64,000 nt of DNA from an uncultured Lachnospiraceae bacterium (lineage in GTDB: Bacteria; Bacillota; Clostridia; Lachnospirales; Lachnospiraceae), in assembly GCA_910587765.1 (NCBI GenBank), contig CAJUNR010000005.1, forward strand, positions 62,001-126,000. Reading direction: 5' to 3'. The stretch's first letter is position 1. Each line of letters starts with the position of its first letter. Positions 9,880 through 17,683 of this stretch are shown here, piece by piece. Made by a program: the position numbers and the translations under genes. The notes under the pieces are model-generated. The model did no database searches. It was not told the origin of the DNA and saw nothing but the letters and a program-made list of their open reading frames with translations.

Positions 9880-10659
9880 TTATATCATTTTGACATAGTC
9901 GTTTTCGTTCTTATAGATCAGATGGATTCCTGCCGCCGCTATGAGAACCGCTATTACAAGCCACACCGTCAGCATGATACAGGAAGGCGTTTCATTATAA
10001 AGAACACATTTCCTCATGCAAAAAATCAGATGCGCCACCGGGTTTGCTCTCTGCAGCAGATACCCGACAGGCGCAGGAAAACTTTTTTGCACATTATAAA
10101 AGATACCTGTCATATAGAACATCAAGTTCAAAACGATGTTCAGGGCGTTGGATAAATCGCTGACATATACCCCTATATGGAGCAGGATCGTCCCAAAGGC
10201 AAAACAAACAGCATAAAACACCAAAAGCGTCGGGATTAAAAACAAAATGTTAATTCCCACTGGAACATTATAAATCAGCATCATAACTGCGATCAGCCCC
10301 AGATTAATCAGCATCTTAAAAGCCAGTACCAGCATCCGCTGCACCAGCAAAATGTATTTAGGCATATACACTCTGGATATGATGTGCTGATTTCCCCGGA
10401 CCAGCTCGATGCTTGTCGTCATACACCGACTGAAAAAATCCCACATGGTGATCCCGACAAATACGAATACGGGGAAATACTGCTCGTTTGTTTTAAAAAC
10501 AATACCAAATACTATGGTATAAATAATCATGGACGCCAACGGTTCCAGCACCCACCACAGCCAGTTCAGATAAGAATTGGCTACTTCCGCGCTCAGATCA
10601 GATCTGGCCGCATAGACTGCAAATCCCCAATATTGTTTTATCTCCCTGAAAAATCTCAT
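9880..10659 (-). CDS. Polysaccharide ABC transporter permease (Wzm type, ABC-2)
   Basis: 259 aa. It has the length and layout of ABC-2 glycan exporter permeases: an N-terminal amphipathic stretch (MRFFREIKQYWGFAVYAARSDL), the WWVLEPLASMIIYTIVF first transmembrane segment and about six membrane segments in all. With the adjacent ATPase it should export the finished lipid-linked operon A polysaccharide across the cytoplasmic membrane. Exporters of this kind occur once in each of the three operons in this window. Confidence 0.93.
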   Translation of the reverse strand: MRFFREIKQYWGFAVYAARSDLSAEVANSYLNWLWWVLEPLASMIIYTIVFGIVFKTNEQYFPVFVFVGITMWDFFSRCMTTSIELVRGNQHIISRVYMPKYILLVQRMLVLAFKMLINLGLIAVMMLIYNVPVGINILFLIPTLLVFYAVCFAFGTILLHIGVYVSDLSNALNIVLNLMFYMTGIFYNVQKSFPAPVGYLLQRANPVAHLIFCMRKCVLYNETPSCIMLTVWLVIAVLIAAAGIHLIYKNENDYVKMI

Positions 10660-10675
10660 TAATCAAGCTCCTTAA

Positions 10676-12073
10676 TCATAACAGCCGCATTCTCATAAAC
10701 CGTATCAAGCTGCTTTTTCCCGCATGCATCAGGATCAGGCAGGCATTCCTGAAATATCCTCCATGCATCCGGATCTGCGCCCTTGCGCGCCTTTTGTAAT
10801 CCTTTCTAAACGCTTTATCCAGCCTGGACAGGGCATATCCATGGGTATGAATTTTCACCACCTGCAAAAGATCCCATATCCTCCGGTTTTTGTATTTTTC
10901 AACACATGCGTCCAGGTGGTCAAATATGGCAAAATGAACATATAACCGCTGATCTGTACAGGATATATCCTGGCCTTCCCGTCCCAGCCTGTAGTAATAC
11001 AGGCATTCCGGCACACATACAGCGCTTTTTGCGGCCAAAATATATTCTACACGAAACGGCAGATCATCAAAGCGCTTCAAGCTTTCCTGAAATTGAATTT
11101 TATTTCTATACAAAACCTCTTTTTTATAGATACATCTCCAAATGGCAACACGCGTATTGACAGCCAGCAACTGTACATCCTCCGTTTTATGGGTCCCTGA
11201 TATATAGGGTTCGCCCAAACAGTCATTTGCCGCCTGATGCGCTGCCTTCGTATCTTCGGCATATTCCAGATAACCGCAGTATGCCAGATCATAGTTACCC
11301 GCCATGGTACGCTTTAAAAGTTTCGGATACATGGACCCGTCCACAAAGTCATCCGCGTCCACAAACCCAATATATGTGCCCCTGGCTTCCATAAGCCCCC
11401 TGTTTCTGGCAGAAGCACAGCCGCCGTTTTCTTTGTGTATGACTTTTACCCGGCTGTCCCGGAACGCATAGGTATCCAGTATTTTCGCGGACCCGTCCAC
11501 AGAGCCATCATCTATACACAGAAATTCCACATAATCCGCATTCCAGCCAAGTAACGATTCCATACAATGAGAAAGATATTTTGCCACATTATATACGGGG
11601 ATAATCACAGACAACTCGATACCGTCGCCAGGTCTTGTCCATTCTACAATTCCTTGAGTTGTCTCTATATAGATGCAGGAGACAGTATCTCTGTATGTCT
11701 CCCACATTTCAAACCAGTCCTCTGTACTGTCTGTTTTCCCGAACAGATTTTCAGGCTTTATTCTTTTTATTTTCTGAACAATATCTTTCATCCCACAGCC
11801 AAATATGAGGGTATCAATCTTGTCCGGAATAGCTGAGATATCCCTGATCGAACACGTTGTCAGAATGTTTTTTATATTGGTATCCGGCTGTGACACAATC
11901 GTGTCTTTCGGAATATTTTCTGTATCAGCTACCGCATACCAGAGTTTCTGCACCTGCACATTTTCCGTCAAATAAACAATCAGTTTTCTGATTTCCTTAT
12001 CATCTCCCAAAAGCAGCACATTTTCTATATCACGACTGCTTTTCCTGGACAGATAATTTTCGAGCTGTACCAT
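10676..12073 (-). CDS. GT2 glycosyltransferase with N-terminal extension
   Basis: About 465 aa. Residues 1-150 form an extension with a possible nucleotide-binding-like segment (ENVLLLGDDKEIRKLIVYL) of unknown role. A family 2 transferase follows: ELSVIIPVYNVAKYL, CIDDGSVDGS, IGFVDADDFVD. The start is ATG 12073, preceded by AGGAAAGGA; an ATG at 12151 is in frame but lies deep inside the neighbouring gene and lacks a ribosome site. It overlaps the end of the preceding transferase gene by 44 nt, consistent with translational coupling in operon A. Confidence 0.86.
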   Translation of the reverse strand: MVQLENYLSRKSSRDIENVLLLGDDKEIRKLIVYLTENVQVQKLWYAVADTENIPKDTIVSQPDTNIKNILTTCSIRDISAIPDKIDTLIFGCGMKDIVQKIKRIKPENLFGKTDSTEDWFEMWETYRDTVSCIYIETTQGIVEWTRPGDGIELSVIIPVYNVAKYLSHCMESLLGWNADYVEFLCIDDGSVDGSAKILDTYAFRDSRVKVIHKENGGCASARNRGLMEARGTYIGFVDADDFVDGSMYPKLLKRTMAGNYDLAYCGYLEYAEDTKAAHQAANDCLGEPYISGTHKTEDVQLLAVNTRVAIWRCIYKKEVLYRNKIQFQESLKRFDDLPFRVEYILAAKSAVCVPECLYYYRLGREGQDISCTDQRLYVHFAIFDHLDACVEKYKNRRIWDLLQVVKIHTHGYALSRLDKAFRKDYKRRARAQIRMHGGYFRNACLILMHAGKSSLIRFMRMRLL

Positions 12074-13169
12074 ATCGTTCCTTTCCTCTGCCCGCAGTGC
12101 AGATAACTTTTTTAATAAATGTTTCTGCCGCCGCCTGATACAGATAATCATACAGCCATCGATTAAATCCTTTATGCCTTATGACAGTTTGAAATACTTG
12201 ATAGCGGATTTGTTCTTTTTTTGTGCAATGTTTTTTACATTCCTTTCGGAATTTTCGATACCAGCGTCCGGGTACTGCCTGAAAAAAAGCAGAAAGCTCT
12301 TTTACCAGCTTCTCTCGAGTATTGGTATCCGACATACGAATGCACTCCATAGAAAAACTTATGAAGATGTACATGACCGGATATATCATCCGCTCTGTCT
12401 GCATATGGGACAAATTCGGGCTTCCCATATACTCCAGCAATTCCTCAAATACAATCAGAAGATCCAGCCTGTCTCTTCCTCTGGATGCCGTAATCTGATT
12501 ATCGTTTCCTTTTCTGTAGTAAAATCCGGCATTTCCAATCCCCATACAGGATCTGCACTTAGACAGCAGAAAAAAATGAGGGCATATGTCTTCCCACTTG
12601 ACCTGCTCGCGAAAACGAAAACAGGTCTGATCAACAAAATCCATCCGCAAGAGTTTTCTGCATTGGTTTACGTCAGAAAAAAAGAGCCTGTCATCCTCCT
12701 GCGGGTCGACGACCTGTCCTTCTTCTTTAAATATTTTTCTAAAAAGCGCTGCATCGTACCATTCCTGAATCTCTTTGCAGTTTTCATCATAGATCTGAGG
12801 TAATGTAAGAATGATCTCAGGAAGCCGGCCGCGTTTTTTTTCCAACTGTGTCATCACAGCTTCAACATATCCCGCCATCAGCCAGTCGTCACTGTCCAAA
12901 AATGAGACATACTCTCGTCTGGCCAGACGCATACCATGATTCCTGGCTCCGCCCAGTCCTCTATTATCCTGGTATACATAACAAATCCGCTCCGGATATG
13001 CGCTTTCATAGCTTTTACATATATACTCTGTGCCATCAGTGGAACCGTCATTAACGATAACGATCTCATAACGACTATCCGTCTGCCCAAGGATGCTGTC
13101 CAGCGTCCTTTGTATGGTATTCTCCGTGTTGTATGCGGGTACTACGAATGTGATTCCTTCCTTATACAT
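12030..13169 (-). CDS. GT2 glycosyltransferase
   Basis: 379 aa. A family 2 GT-A domain at the N-terminus shows ITFVVPAYNTENTI, VNDGSTDGTEY and the metal-binding SFLDSDDWL. The C-terminal part is rich in basic residues and lacks a recognised second domain. It is the second gene of operon A and overlaps the first by 28 nt. Donor and acceptor sugars cannot be read from the sequence. Confidence 0.88.
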   Translation of the reverse strand: MYKEGITFVVPAYNTENTIQRTLDSILGQTDSRYEIVIVNDGSTDGTEYICKSYESAYPERICYVYQDNRGLGGARNHGMRLARREYVSFLDSDDWLMAGYVEAVMTQLEKKRGRLPEIILTLPQIYDENCKEIQEWYDAALFRKIFKEEGQVVDPQEDDRLFFSDVNQCRKLLRMDFVDQTCFRFREQVKWEDICPHFFLLSKCRSCMGIGNAGFYYRKGNDNQITASRGRDRLDLLIVFEELLEYMGSPNLSHMQTERMIYPVMYIFISFSMECIRMSDTNTREKLVKELSAFFQAVPGRWYRKFRKECKKHCTKKEQIRYQVFQTVIRHKGFNRWLYDYLYQAAAETFIKKVICTAGRGKERYGTARKLSVQEKQS

Positions 13170-14104
13170 ATACCGCTATTCTTCCATACAGTTCTTTTCC
13201 TGCCGCTCTGCATGCTCCGGGCGTCTATATATGCTTTTCTGACCAAATGCTTCTCATACTCCCAGTCATATTTCCCTGCCCTGATAAACCCAAACAGCCA
13301 GTTCCTGCACACAATATGCAAAAACATATACAGGTGATTTAAGATCTTATCCTGTATACCGCCGTGTTCTTCAACCAGCAGGAGCCGGTTACGGATATTA
13401 TAGTAGTCCCGCCAATTGTATCTTCTTGGATATGTCTTTTCTTTATTTCCCTCAGTCATATGATCCAATACGGCGTCCGGTATAACAAGAAAACGACTAT
13501 GTTTGCGAATGCGAAGAGAGTACTCTGCATCATCATGCCAGATAAAATATTCTTCATGCGGTAATCCAATCTGCATCATCAGCTTCTTATCCAATAACAT
13601 TCCGCAAAAGGAAGCAATGTCACATTCAAAATATGCATTTTGATATAATGAAGCCGCACAATCTTTAAAAAACATCCCTGCTTTGCTGAGTTTCTTTCTA
13701 TGACCGGTGTCAATATTCCCATTCACTTTTACACTGCCCGCCAAAGCACTGTACGCCGGCTTTTCTGCCTTTGCTTTCAATAACTTTTCCATATAATCAG
13801 GAGCAAGCATGGCGTCATCATCTATCATTAACACACAGTCAACATTGTACTTAAACGCCCGGGAAATCCCTTTGGCAAATCCACCGGCTCCCCCTATATT
13901 CCTGGGACATTCAATGATTTCACAGACCGTTTCCCTGGCTGACAATTCCTCCAGATATTTTTTTGTTCCGTCTGTGGAAGCGTTATTAACAATAATAATC
14001 TTGTCCGCAGGAACCGTCTGATAGATAACCCGATGTACACACTCACACAATAATTTTTTACGATTATATGTAACAATGACGACTGCATAACCAGGTGATT
14101 TCAT
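13142..14104 (-). CDS. GT2 glycosyltransferase, GlfT2/rhamnosyltransferase-like; first gene of operon A
   Basis: About 320 aa. It has VVIVTYNRKKLLCECV, NNASTDGT, GGAGGFAKG, the metal site MIDDDAM and the WHDDAEYSLRIRK acceptor-side motif. This set is typical of galactofuranosyl/rhamnosyl transferases of family 2. The start is ATG 14104, with AGAGGG eight bases upstream; an ATG at 14125 is in frame but has no ribosome site. It lies 65 nt downstream of recombination site A (extended form) and is the first gene that would be read from the promoter at 14250-14278. Confidence 0.9.
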   Translation of the reverse strand: MKSPGYAVVIVTYNRKKLLCECVHRVIYQTVPADKIIIVNNASTDGTKKYLEELSARETVCEIIECPRNIGGAGGFAKGISRAFKYNVDCVLMIDDDAMLAPDYMEKLLKAKAEKPAYSALAGSVKVNGNIDTGHRKKLSKAGMFFKDCAASLYQNAYFECDIASFCGMLLDKKLMMQIGLPHEEYFIWHDDAEYSLRIRKHSRFLVIPDAVLDHMTEGNKEKTYPRRYNWRDYYNIRNRLLLVEEHGGIQDKILNHLYMFLHIVCRNWLFGFIRAGKYDWEYEKHLVRKAYIDARSMQSGRKRTVWKNSGICIRKESHS

Positions 14105-14145
14105 TAAAGCAACCCTCTCGACCATGTAATAATGCCAGAAGACAA

Positions 14146-14174
14146 ATAAAATCTGGTTACCATATACATGTCAA
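14146..14174 (-). promoter_or_regulatory. Possible second promoter of operon A, just downstream of site A
   Basis: On the minus strand TTGACA (14169-14174) is followed after 17 bp by TTTTAT (14146-14151). The -35 box coincides with the conserved TTGANA block that flanks all three recombination sites. At B and C no -10 box lies at the matching position, so this may be chance or may give operon A a basal promoter that does not depend on inversion. Confidence 0.4.
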
Positions 14175-14197
14175 CCGATGATAATCCGCAATTATCA
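14169..14197 (-). repeat. Recombination site A (inverted copy)
   Basis: The core on the plus strand is TGATAAT CCGCA ATTATCA (14179-14197); on the minus strand the spacer reads TGCGG, identical to sites B and C. The two 7-bp arms are perfect inverted repeats. Four bases past the core (minus strand) stands TTGACA, matching TTGATA at B and TTGAAA at C. Short arms around a small spacer, next to a tyrosine recombinase gene, are what one expects of a strand-exchange site. Recombination with B would invert 2.6 kb, and with C 28 kb. Confidence 0.75.
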
Positions 14198-14249
14198 GTT
14201 ATTGAGGTCGTGTACCGCCGGGTCACCCCGCAATACTCCAACCTGCTAT

Positions 14250-14278
14250 AAATTAGCAGATTCAGGCCTTTTTGTCAA
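14250..14278 (-). promoter_or_regulatory. Promoter pointing toward operon A, inside the putative invertible segment
   Basis: On the minus strand a perfect TTGACA -35 box (14273-14278) is followed after 17 bp by TAATTT (14250-14255). The predicted transcript would cross site A and enter the first gene at 14104. The promoter lies on the recombinase side of site A and would move with the segment if it inverted, then facing operon B. The rest of the 14105-14448 gap holds site A, a short hairpin (14243-14260) and the recombinase promoter. Confidence 0.6.
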
Positions 14279-14398
14279 CCTCAGGCCCTTCATGCTAGTT
14301 AATAACATAGCATATTTAAATCGTATTTACAAGCATAATTTCCTGCCAATGCAGCCAAAATTTACGTTTTTGTGCATATTGATTCTAATTTTGACAAT

Positions 14399-14426
14399 TT
14401 GAAATTTGCCGTAAATGCTTCATAAT
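14399..14426 (+). promoter_or_regulatory. Promoter of the tyrosine recombinase gene
   Basis: TTGAAA (14399-14404), 16 bp, then CATAAT (14421-14426), each box differing from consensus at one base. It is followed about 40 bp later by the recombinase ribosome site and start, and is arranged back to back with the operon A promoter. Confidence 0.5.
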
Positions 14427-14466
14427 ATTGTATTGAGACAAAACTTACATGATTGGAGGAAATAAC

Positions 14467-15399
14467 ATGAAAACTTTAGACAAAATGCTGGATGACTATT
14501 TGCAGCACTGTCTCGTGCGAAAAGGGCTGGATCCGAAGACCATCCGGGCCTATCGGGCTGATCTGAACGATTTTCTTCTGTATATCGAAACGAAGAACGG
14601 AGATTTTCTGGACAGGGAAAGCATCGGAAACTATATTGATACGCTCCACCGCTCCAAAGCCCCTCGGACGGTAAAGCGGAAAATCGCCAGTATACAGGCA
14701 TTTTATCACTATCTGGTATATGCAGAAATTATAGAGAAGAATCCCCTGGGCAGGCTGGAGTTGTCTTTCCGAATGCCGCAGAAGCTCCCACGCTACATAC
14801 CGAACCATATCATCCGTACTTTCTATGAGGAGCTTTACTCCCAGAAAGAACGGGCGGTTACACATTATCAGCAGAAATGTGCCGTACGCAACATTGCTGT
14901 AATAGAGCTTCTCTTCGCAACCGGGCTGCGCGTTTCCGAGCTGTGCGGACTCCGCCGGGAAGCAGTCAATCCCAATGACCGGGAAATCCGTGTACACGGA
15001 AAAGGGAATAAGGAGCGGATTATCCAACTGACGGAAGACATTACGGTGGATGCGCTCAAGGAATATGCCCTGCTTTTCGAGCCTGACATCCGAAAAAGCG
15101 AGTATTTCTTCCTTAATAAATACGGACATCCTCTTTCCGCACAGTCCATCCGCAATATGATTAATCAACTGACGAATGCGGCCTCCATCTCCATGCACAT
15201 TACCCCGCACATGTTCCGGCACTCTTTTGCCACCTGTCTGGTCAATCAGGATGTCGATATCCGCTGTATTCAGGAACTGCTCGGTCACAGCTCCATACAG
15301 ACGACGGAAATTTACACCCATGTCAATCTGGCCAAACAGCGGAGTGTGCTGGAGACGAAAAACCCACGCAAACTGCTGGATATCAAAAGCGGTTCATAA
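14467..15399 (+). CDS. Tyrosine site-specific recombinase (XerC/XerD-like)
   Basis: About 310 aa, the usual length of a single-chain Xer-type recombinase. The N-terminal SAM-like core-binding domain (about 1-95) begins TLDKMLDDYLQHC. The catalytic domain shows the first arginine in ATGLRVSELCGL, the beta-hairpin lysine in HGKGNKERIIQL, HMFRHSFAT (HxxR), LGHSSIQTT and the nucleophile tyrosine in EIYTHV. All active-site residues appear intact. The start is ATG 14467 after GGAGG; ATG 14449 is in frame upstream. It lies alone between two divergent polysaccharide operons and between sites A and B, which fits a dedicated invertase of the phase-variation type rather than the chromosomal dimer-resolution Xer. 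That role is inferred. Confidence 0.93.
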   Translation: MKTLDKMLDDYLQHCLVRKGLDPKTIRAYRADLNDFLLYIETKNGDFLDRESIGNYIDTLHRSKAPRTVKRKIASIQAFYHYLVYAEIIEKNPLGRLELSFRMPQKLPRYIPNHIIRTFYEELYSQKERAVTHYQQKCAVRNIAVIELLFATGLRVSELCGLRREAVNPNDREIRVHGKGNKERIIQLTEDITVDALKEYALLFEPDIRKSEYFFLNKYGHPLSAQSIRNMINQLTNAASISMHITPHMFRHSFATCLVNQDVDIRCIQELLGHSSIQTTEIYTHVNLAKQRSVLETKNPRKLLDIKSGS

Positions 15400-15530
15400 A
15401 ATGCAGCAAATATACAGAAATCGGTAAAGGGGAGACGCTGCGGCTTCTTCCCTTAGATCGAATTTCAGCCAAAAAGCACTGGAACCGGAAGCGGTCATAT
15501 GTTATAGTAAATGTAACGGCAACAGACAGT

Positions 15531-15717
15531 ATACGAGGAACTATACAAAAGAATATTTATTTTCCGCGAAAAGTCTTTTCGCAGAATCTGATCATCTGCC
15601 AGAATCCGGGCAGGAAATCACATACTTTATCAGCATAAATCAACCATACAAAAAGCAGAATACAGTTGTCCGATACCGCAGAATCTTTTATAATAAAGAC
15701 AGCGGTATTCCTCGTAT
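15531..15717. repeat. 10-bp inverted repeat flanking the PD-(D/E)XK gene promoter
   Basis: ATACGAGGAA at 15531-15540 is the exact reverse complement of TTCCTCGTAT at 15708-15717, 167 bp away. The enclosed segment contains the promoter at 15666-15694 near its right end. The surrounding 340-bp gap (15400-15739) holds no gene, only small hairpins near 15560-15575 and 15595-15615. The repeat may mark an old mobile element end, an operator pair or a second small invertible stretch; it could also be chance. Confidence 0.45.
15666..15694 (+). promoter_or_regulatory. Promoter of the PD-(D/E)XK gene
   Basis: TTGTCC (15666-15671), exactly 17 bp, then a perfect TATAAT (15689-15694). A 7-bp inverted repeat (ATACCGC at 15673-15679, GCGGTAT at 15702-15708) brackets the -10 box and could be an operator. 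Confidence 0.65.
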
Positions 15718-15739
15718 GGTTTCTGCAAAAGGAGGCTAT

Positions 15740-16639
15740 ATGAGCGAAAAGAGGGAAGATATTTTTCGCGAAGGTACCGCCGGTCAGCCGCTGGAAGACC
15801 GTGCGCTGAAAAGCGCAGCGCGCCTCTTCGGGGAAGAACTGATGCCGCTGCTTGGCATCAGGGAAAAAGTACGCCGGATTGCGCCGACGGAGGAAATCAG
15901 CCTGAACCCACAGGACTATCTGCAGGATTTCAATTACGAGATGACAGACGGAAGCTGGACGCACATCGAATTTGAGAGCGACAGCATCCGAACAGAGGAT
16001 TTGCGGAGATTTCGGAGCTATGAGGCGGTCACCAGCTACCACCACGGTGTGGATGTAACTACCTGTGTCCTGTGTTCTTCTCAGGTGAAAAAGCCGCTCG
16101 ACTGCCTGAAGACAGGGATGAATACATACCGTATCAAAGTCCTGCGGATGAAAGATAAGGATGCGGATCAAATCCTCCGGGAACTGGAACGAAGGCAAAA
16201 AGATGGAAGGCTGGAACGTTCGGAGCTGCTGGAAATCCTGCTGACACCGCTGATGAGCGGCGAGATGCCCCAGCAGGAGCGGATAATCAGAGGGTTCCGT
16301 CTCCTGAAACAGGAACGCGAGCATCGGAAACGGGAAGAACTGGCTCAAATGGAGGCGGTACTGTATGTCCTGGCTGCGAAGTTTTTGAAAACAGAACAGT
16401 TAAAAGAAATTAAGGAGATGATGAATATGACGGTGTTAGGTGAAATGATTATGCAGGACGGTATTGCGATCGGTGAGGCAAGGGGAATTAAACTTGGCGA
16501 AGCAAGGGGCAAAGATTCTGTTAATCGTCTCAATGCAGTGTTGATTGAACAGAATCGCCTCGACGACCTGAAACGCGCTACGGAAGACCGGGATTATCAG
16601 CGGAAGCTGATGACCGAGCTGCTCTCCGGAAAAGAATAA
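15740..16639 (+). CDS. Rpn/PD-(D/E)XK-type nuclease-like protein
   Basis: About 299 aa. A PD-(D/E)XK-like core is suggested by DFNYEMTDGSWTHIEFESDS, with acidic residues spaced as in an ExE catalytic strand, then a helix and VTTCVLCSS. The C-terminus carries the glycine/alanine-rich IAIGEARGIKLGEARG repeat and a charged helical tail, common in Rpn-like and transposase-associated nuclease proteins of gut Firmicutes. The start is ATG 15740 after AAAAGGAGG; ATG 15716 is in frame but upstream of that site. It lies inside the putative invertible segment with its own promoter and terminator. Whether it takes part in recombination is unknown. Confidence 0.75.
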   Translation: MSEKREDIFREGTAGQPLEDRALKSAARLFGEELMPLLGIREKVRRIAPTEEISLNPQDYLQDFNYEMTDGSWTHIEFESDSIRTEDLRRFRSYEAVTSYHHGVDVTTCVLCSSQVKKPLDCLKTGMNTYRIKVLRMKDKDADQILRELERRQKDGRLERSELLEILLTPLMSGEMPQQERIIRGFRLLKQEREHRKREELAQMEAVLYVLAAKFLKTEQLKEIKEMMNMTVLGEMIMQDGIAIGEARGIKLGEARGKDSVNRLNAVLIEQNRLDDLKRATEDRDYQRKLMTELLSGKE

Positions 16640-16672
16640 AGATTTCTGTCTGTTTTGACAGAACATGGATTT

Positions 16673-16702
16673 AAAACGTCTGTAGCAATGCAGGCGTTTT
16701 TT
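16673..16702 (+). terminator. Rho-independent terminator after the PD-(D/E)XK gene, before site B
   Basis: An AAAACGtCTG stem pairs with CAGgCGTTTT around an 8-nt loop and is followed by a T run. It ends 41 bp before site B and would block read-through into operon B. If the A-B segment inverted, it would instead shield operon A. Confidence 0.75.
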
Positions 16703-16743
16703 GTGTGCGAAAAAATATTTTTTCCGTTGGGTGGGTCAGCAGA

Positions 16744-16772
16744 TGATAATTGCGGATTAGCATCTCTTGATA
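16744..16772 (+). repeat. Recombination site B
   Basis: Core TGATAAT TGCGG ATTAGCA (16744-16762), one mismatch from a perfect palindrome and from site C, with TTGATA at 16767-16772 in the conserved flank. It lies 76 bp upstream of the first gene of operon B and in inverted orientation to site A. No convincing promoter is visible between the upstream terminator and the first gene. Confidence 0.75.
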
Positions 16773-16848
16773 AACCCGCAGACAGATATCCGTCAAAAAT
16801 GAGCGGATTTCAAACATTATATATCATCTGTTTGGAATGGGAGAAATC

Positions 16849-17643
16849 GTGAGAAATATATTAAAGAAAGCAAAAGATGACCTTGTTCTTTTAAACAAGC
16901 TGGTCGGAAATGACCTCAAGTCCAGATATTCCGGTTCGGCTTTTGGAATCATATGGGCGTATATCCAGCCGCTGGTGACCATACTGGTATTCTGGTACGT
17001 ATTCCAGCTTGGATTTAAAAATCCTCCGGTGGAAAACATCGAGTATATCCTGTGGTTCATTGCCGGATATATTCCCTGGATCTTTTTCAATGATGGAGTG
17101 CTGTCTTCCTCCAATGTAATGTATGAGTATTCCTATCTGGTAAAAAAGATGAAATTTAAAGTCTGGATGCTGCCGATCATTAAAGTGCTTTCTTCGCTTT
17201 ATATTCATCTTTTCTTTATTGTATTTATAGTGGGAATGTATTTCCTGTACGGATACTCTTTTCGTCCGGAATGGTTAAGTGTTTTCTACTATTCATCTGG
17301 AGTTGCTGTGCTGTTAACCGGTATGGCATTTTTATTGTCATCACTGGCTGTATTTTTTAAAGATATGACGCAACTGGTAAATGTGATTCTTCAGATTGGA
17401 TTCTGGCTGACCCCCATATTCTGGTCGGATACATCCATGAATGCCGGCATACTGAGATTTCTGAAGCTGAATCCTCTCTATTACATTATAAGCGGATATC
17501 GGGACGCCTTGATTGGCGGAAAGGGATTCTGGGAAGGGTCTCTGCATCTGACTATCTATTTTTGGGGCGTTACAGGCGTGATTTTCCTTGCGGGAACTGC
17601 CGTGTACAGGATGCTGAGGATGCATTTTGCAGATCTGCTTTAG
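16849..17643 (+). CDS. Polysaccharide ABC transporter permease (Wzm type); first gene of operon B
   Basis: About 264 aa with the standard ABC-2 glycan permease layout: an interfacial N-terminus (LLNKLVGNDLKSRYSGSAFG), the first segment IIWAYIQPLVTILVFWYVF, the PWIFFNDGVL loop and about six membrane segments, ending HFADLL. The start is probably GTG 16849, five bases after GGGAGA; an in-frame ATG at 16837 lacks a ribosome site. It forms the operon B exporter with the ATPase gene that follows. Confidence 0.92.
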   Translation: MRNILKKAKDDLVLLNKLVGNDLKSRYSGSAFGIIWAYIQPLVTILVFWYVFQLGFKNPPVENIEYILWFIAGYIPWIFFNDGVLSSSNVMYEYSYLVKKMKFKVWMLPIIKVLSSLYIHLFFIVFIVGMYFLYGYSFRPEWLSVFYYSSGVAVLLTGMAFLLSSLAVFFKDMTQLVNVILQIGFWLTPIFWSDTSMNAGILRFLKLNPLYYIISGYRDALIGGKGFWEGSLHLTIYFWGVTGVIFLAGTAVYRMLRMHFADLL

Positions 17644-17683
17644 AAAAGGTGTGTTTTTGAATACATATAATCAGGGAATAAAA

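Noticed and set aside
14209..14219. GGCGGTACACG on the minus strand in the operon A leader, reminiscent of an ops-like pausing element
   Set aside because: Only part of the element matches, no NusG-like antiterminator gene is in the window, and the leaders at B and C lack it.
14476..15321. 281-codon frame opposite the recombinase gene
   Set aside because: The plus-strand frame has all recombinase motifs; the antisense frame resembles no protein family.
16655..16852. Small plus-strand frame across recombination site B
   Set aside because: It shares DNCGL with another small frame at 42056-42241 only because both translate the repeated site; neither has a ribosome site, and the terminators lie inside them or next to them.
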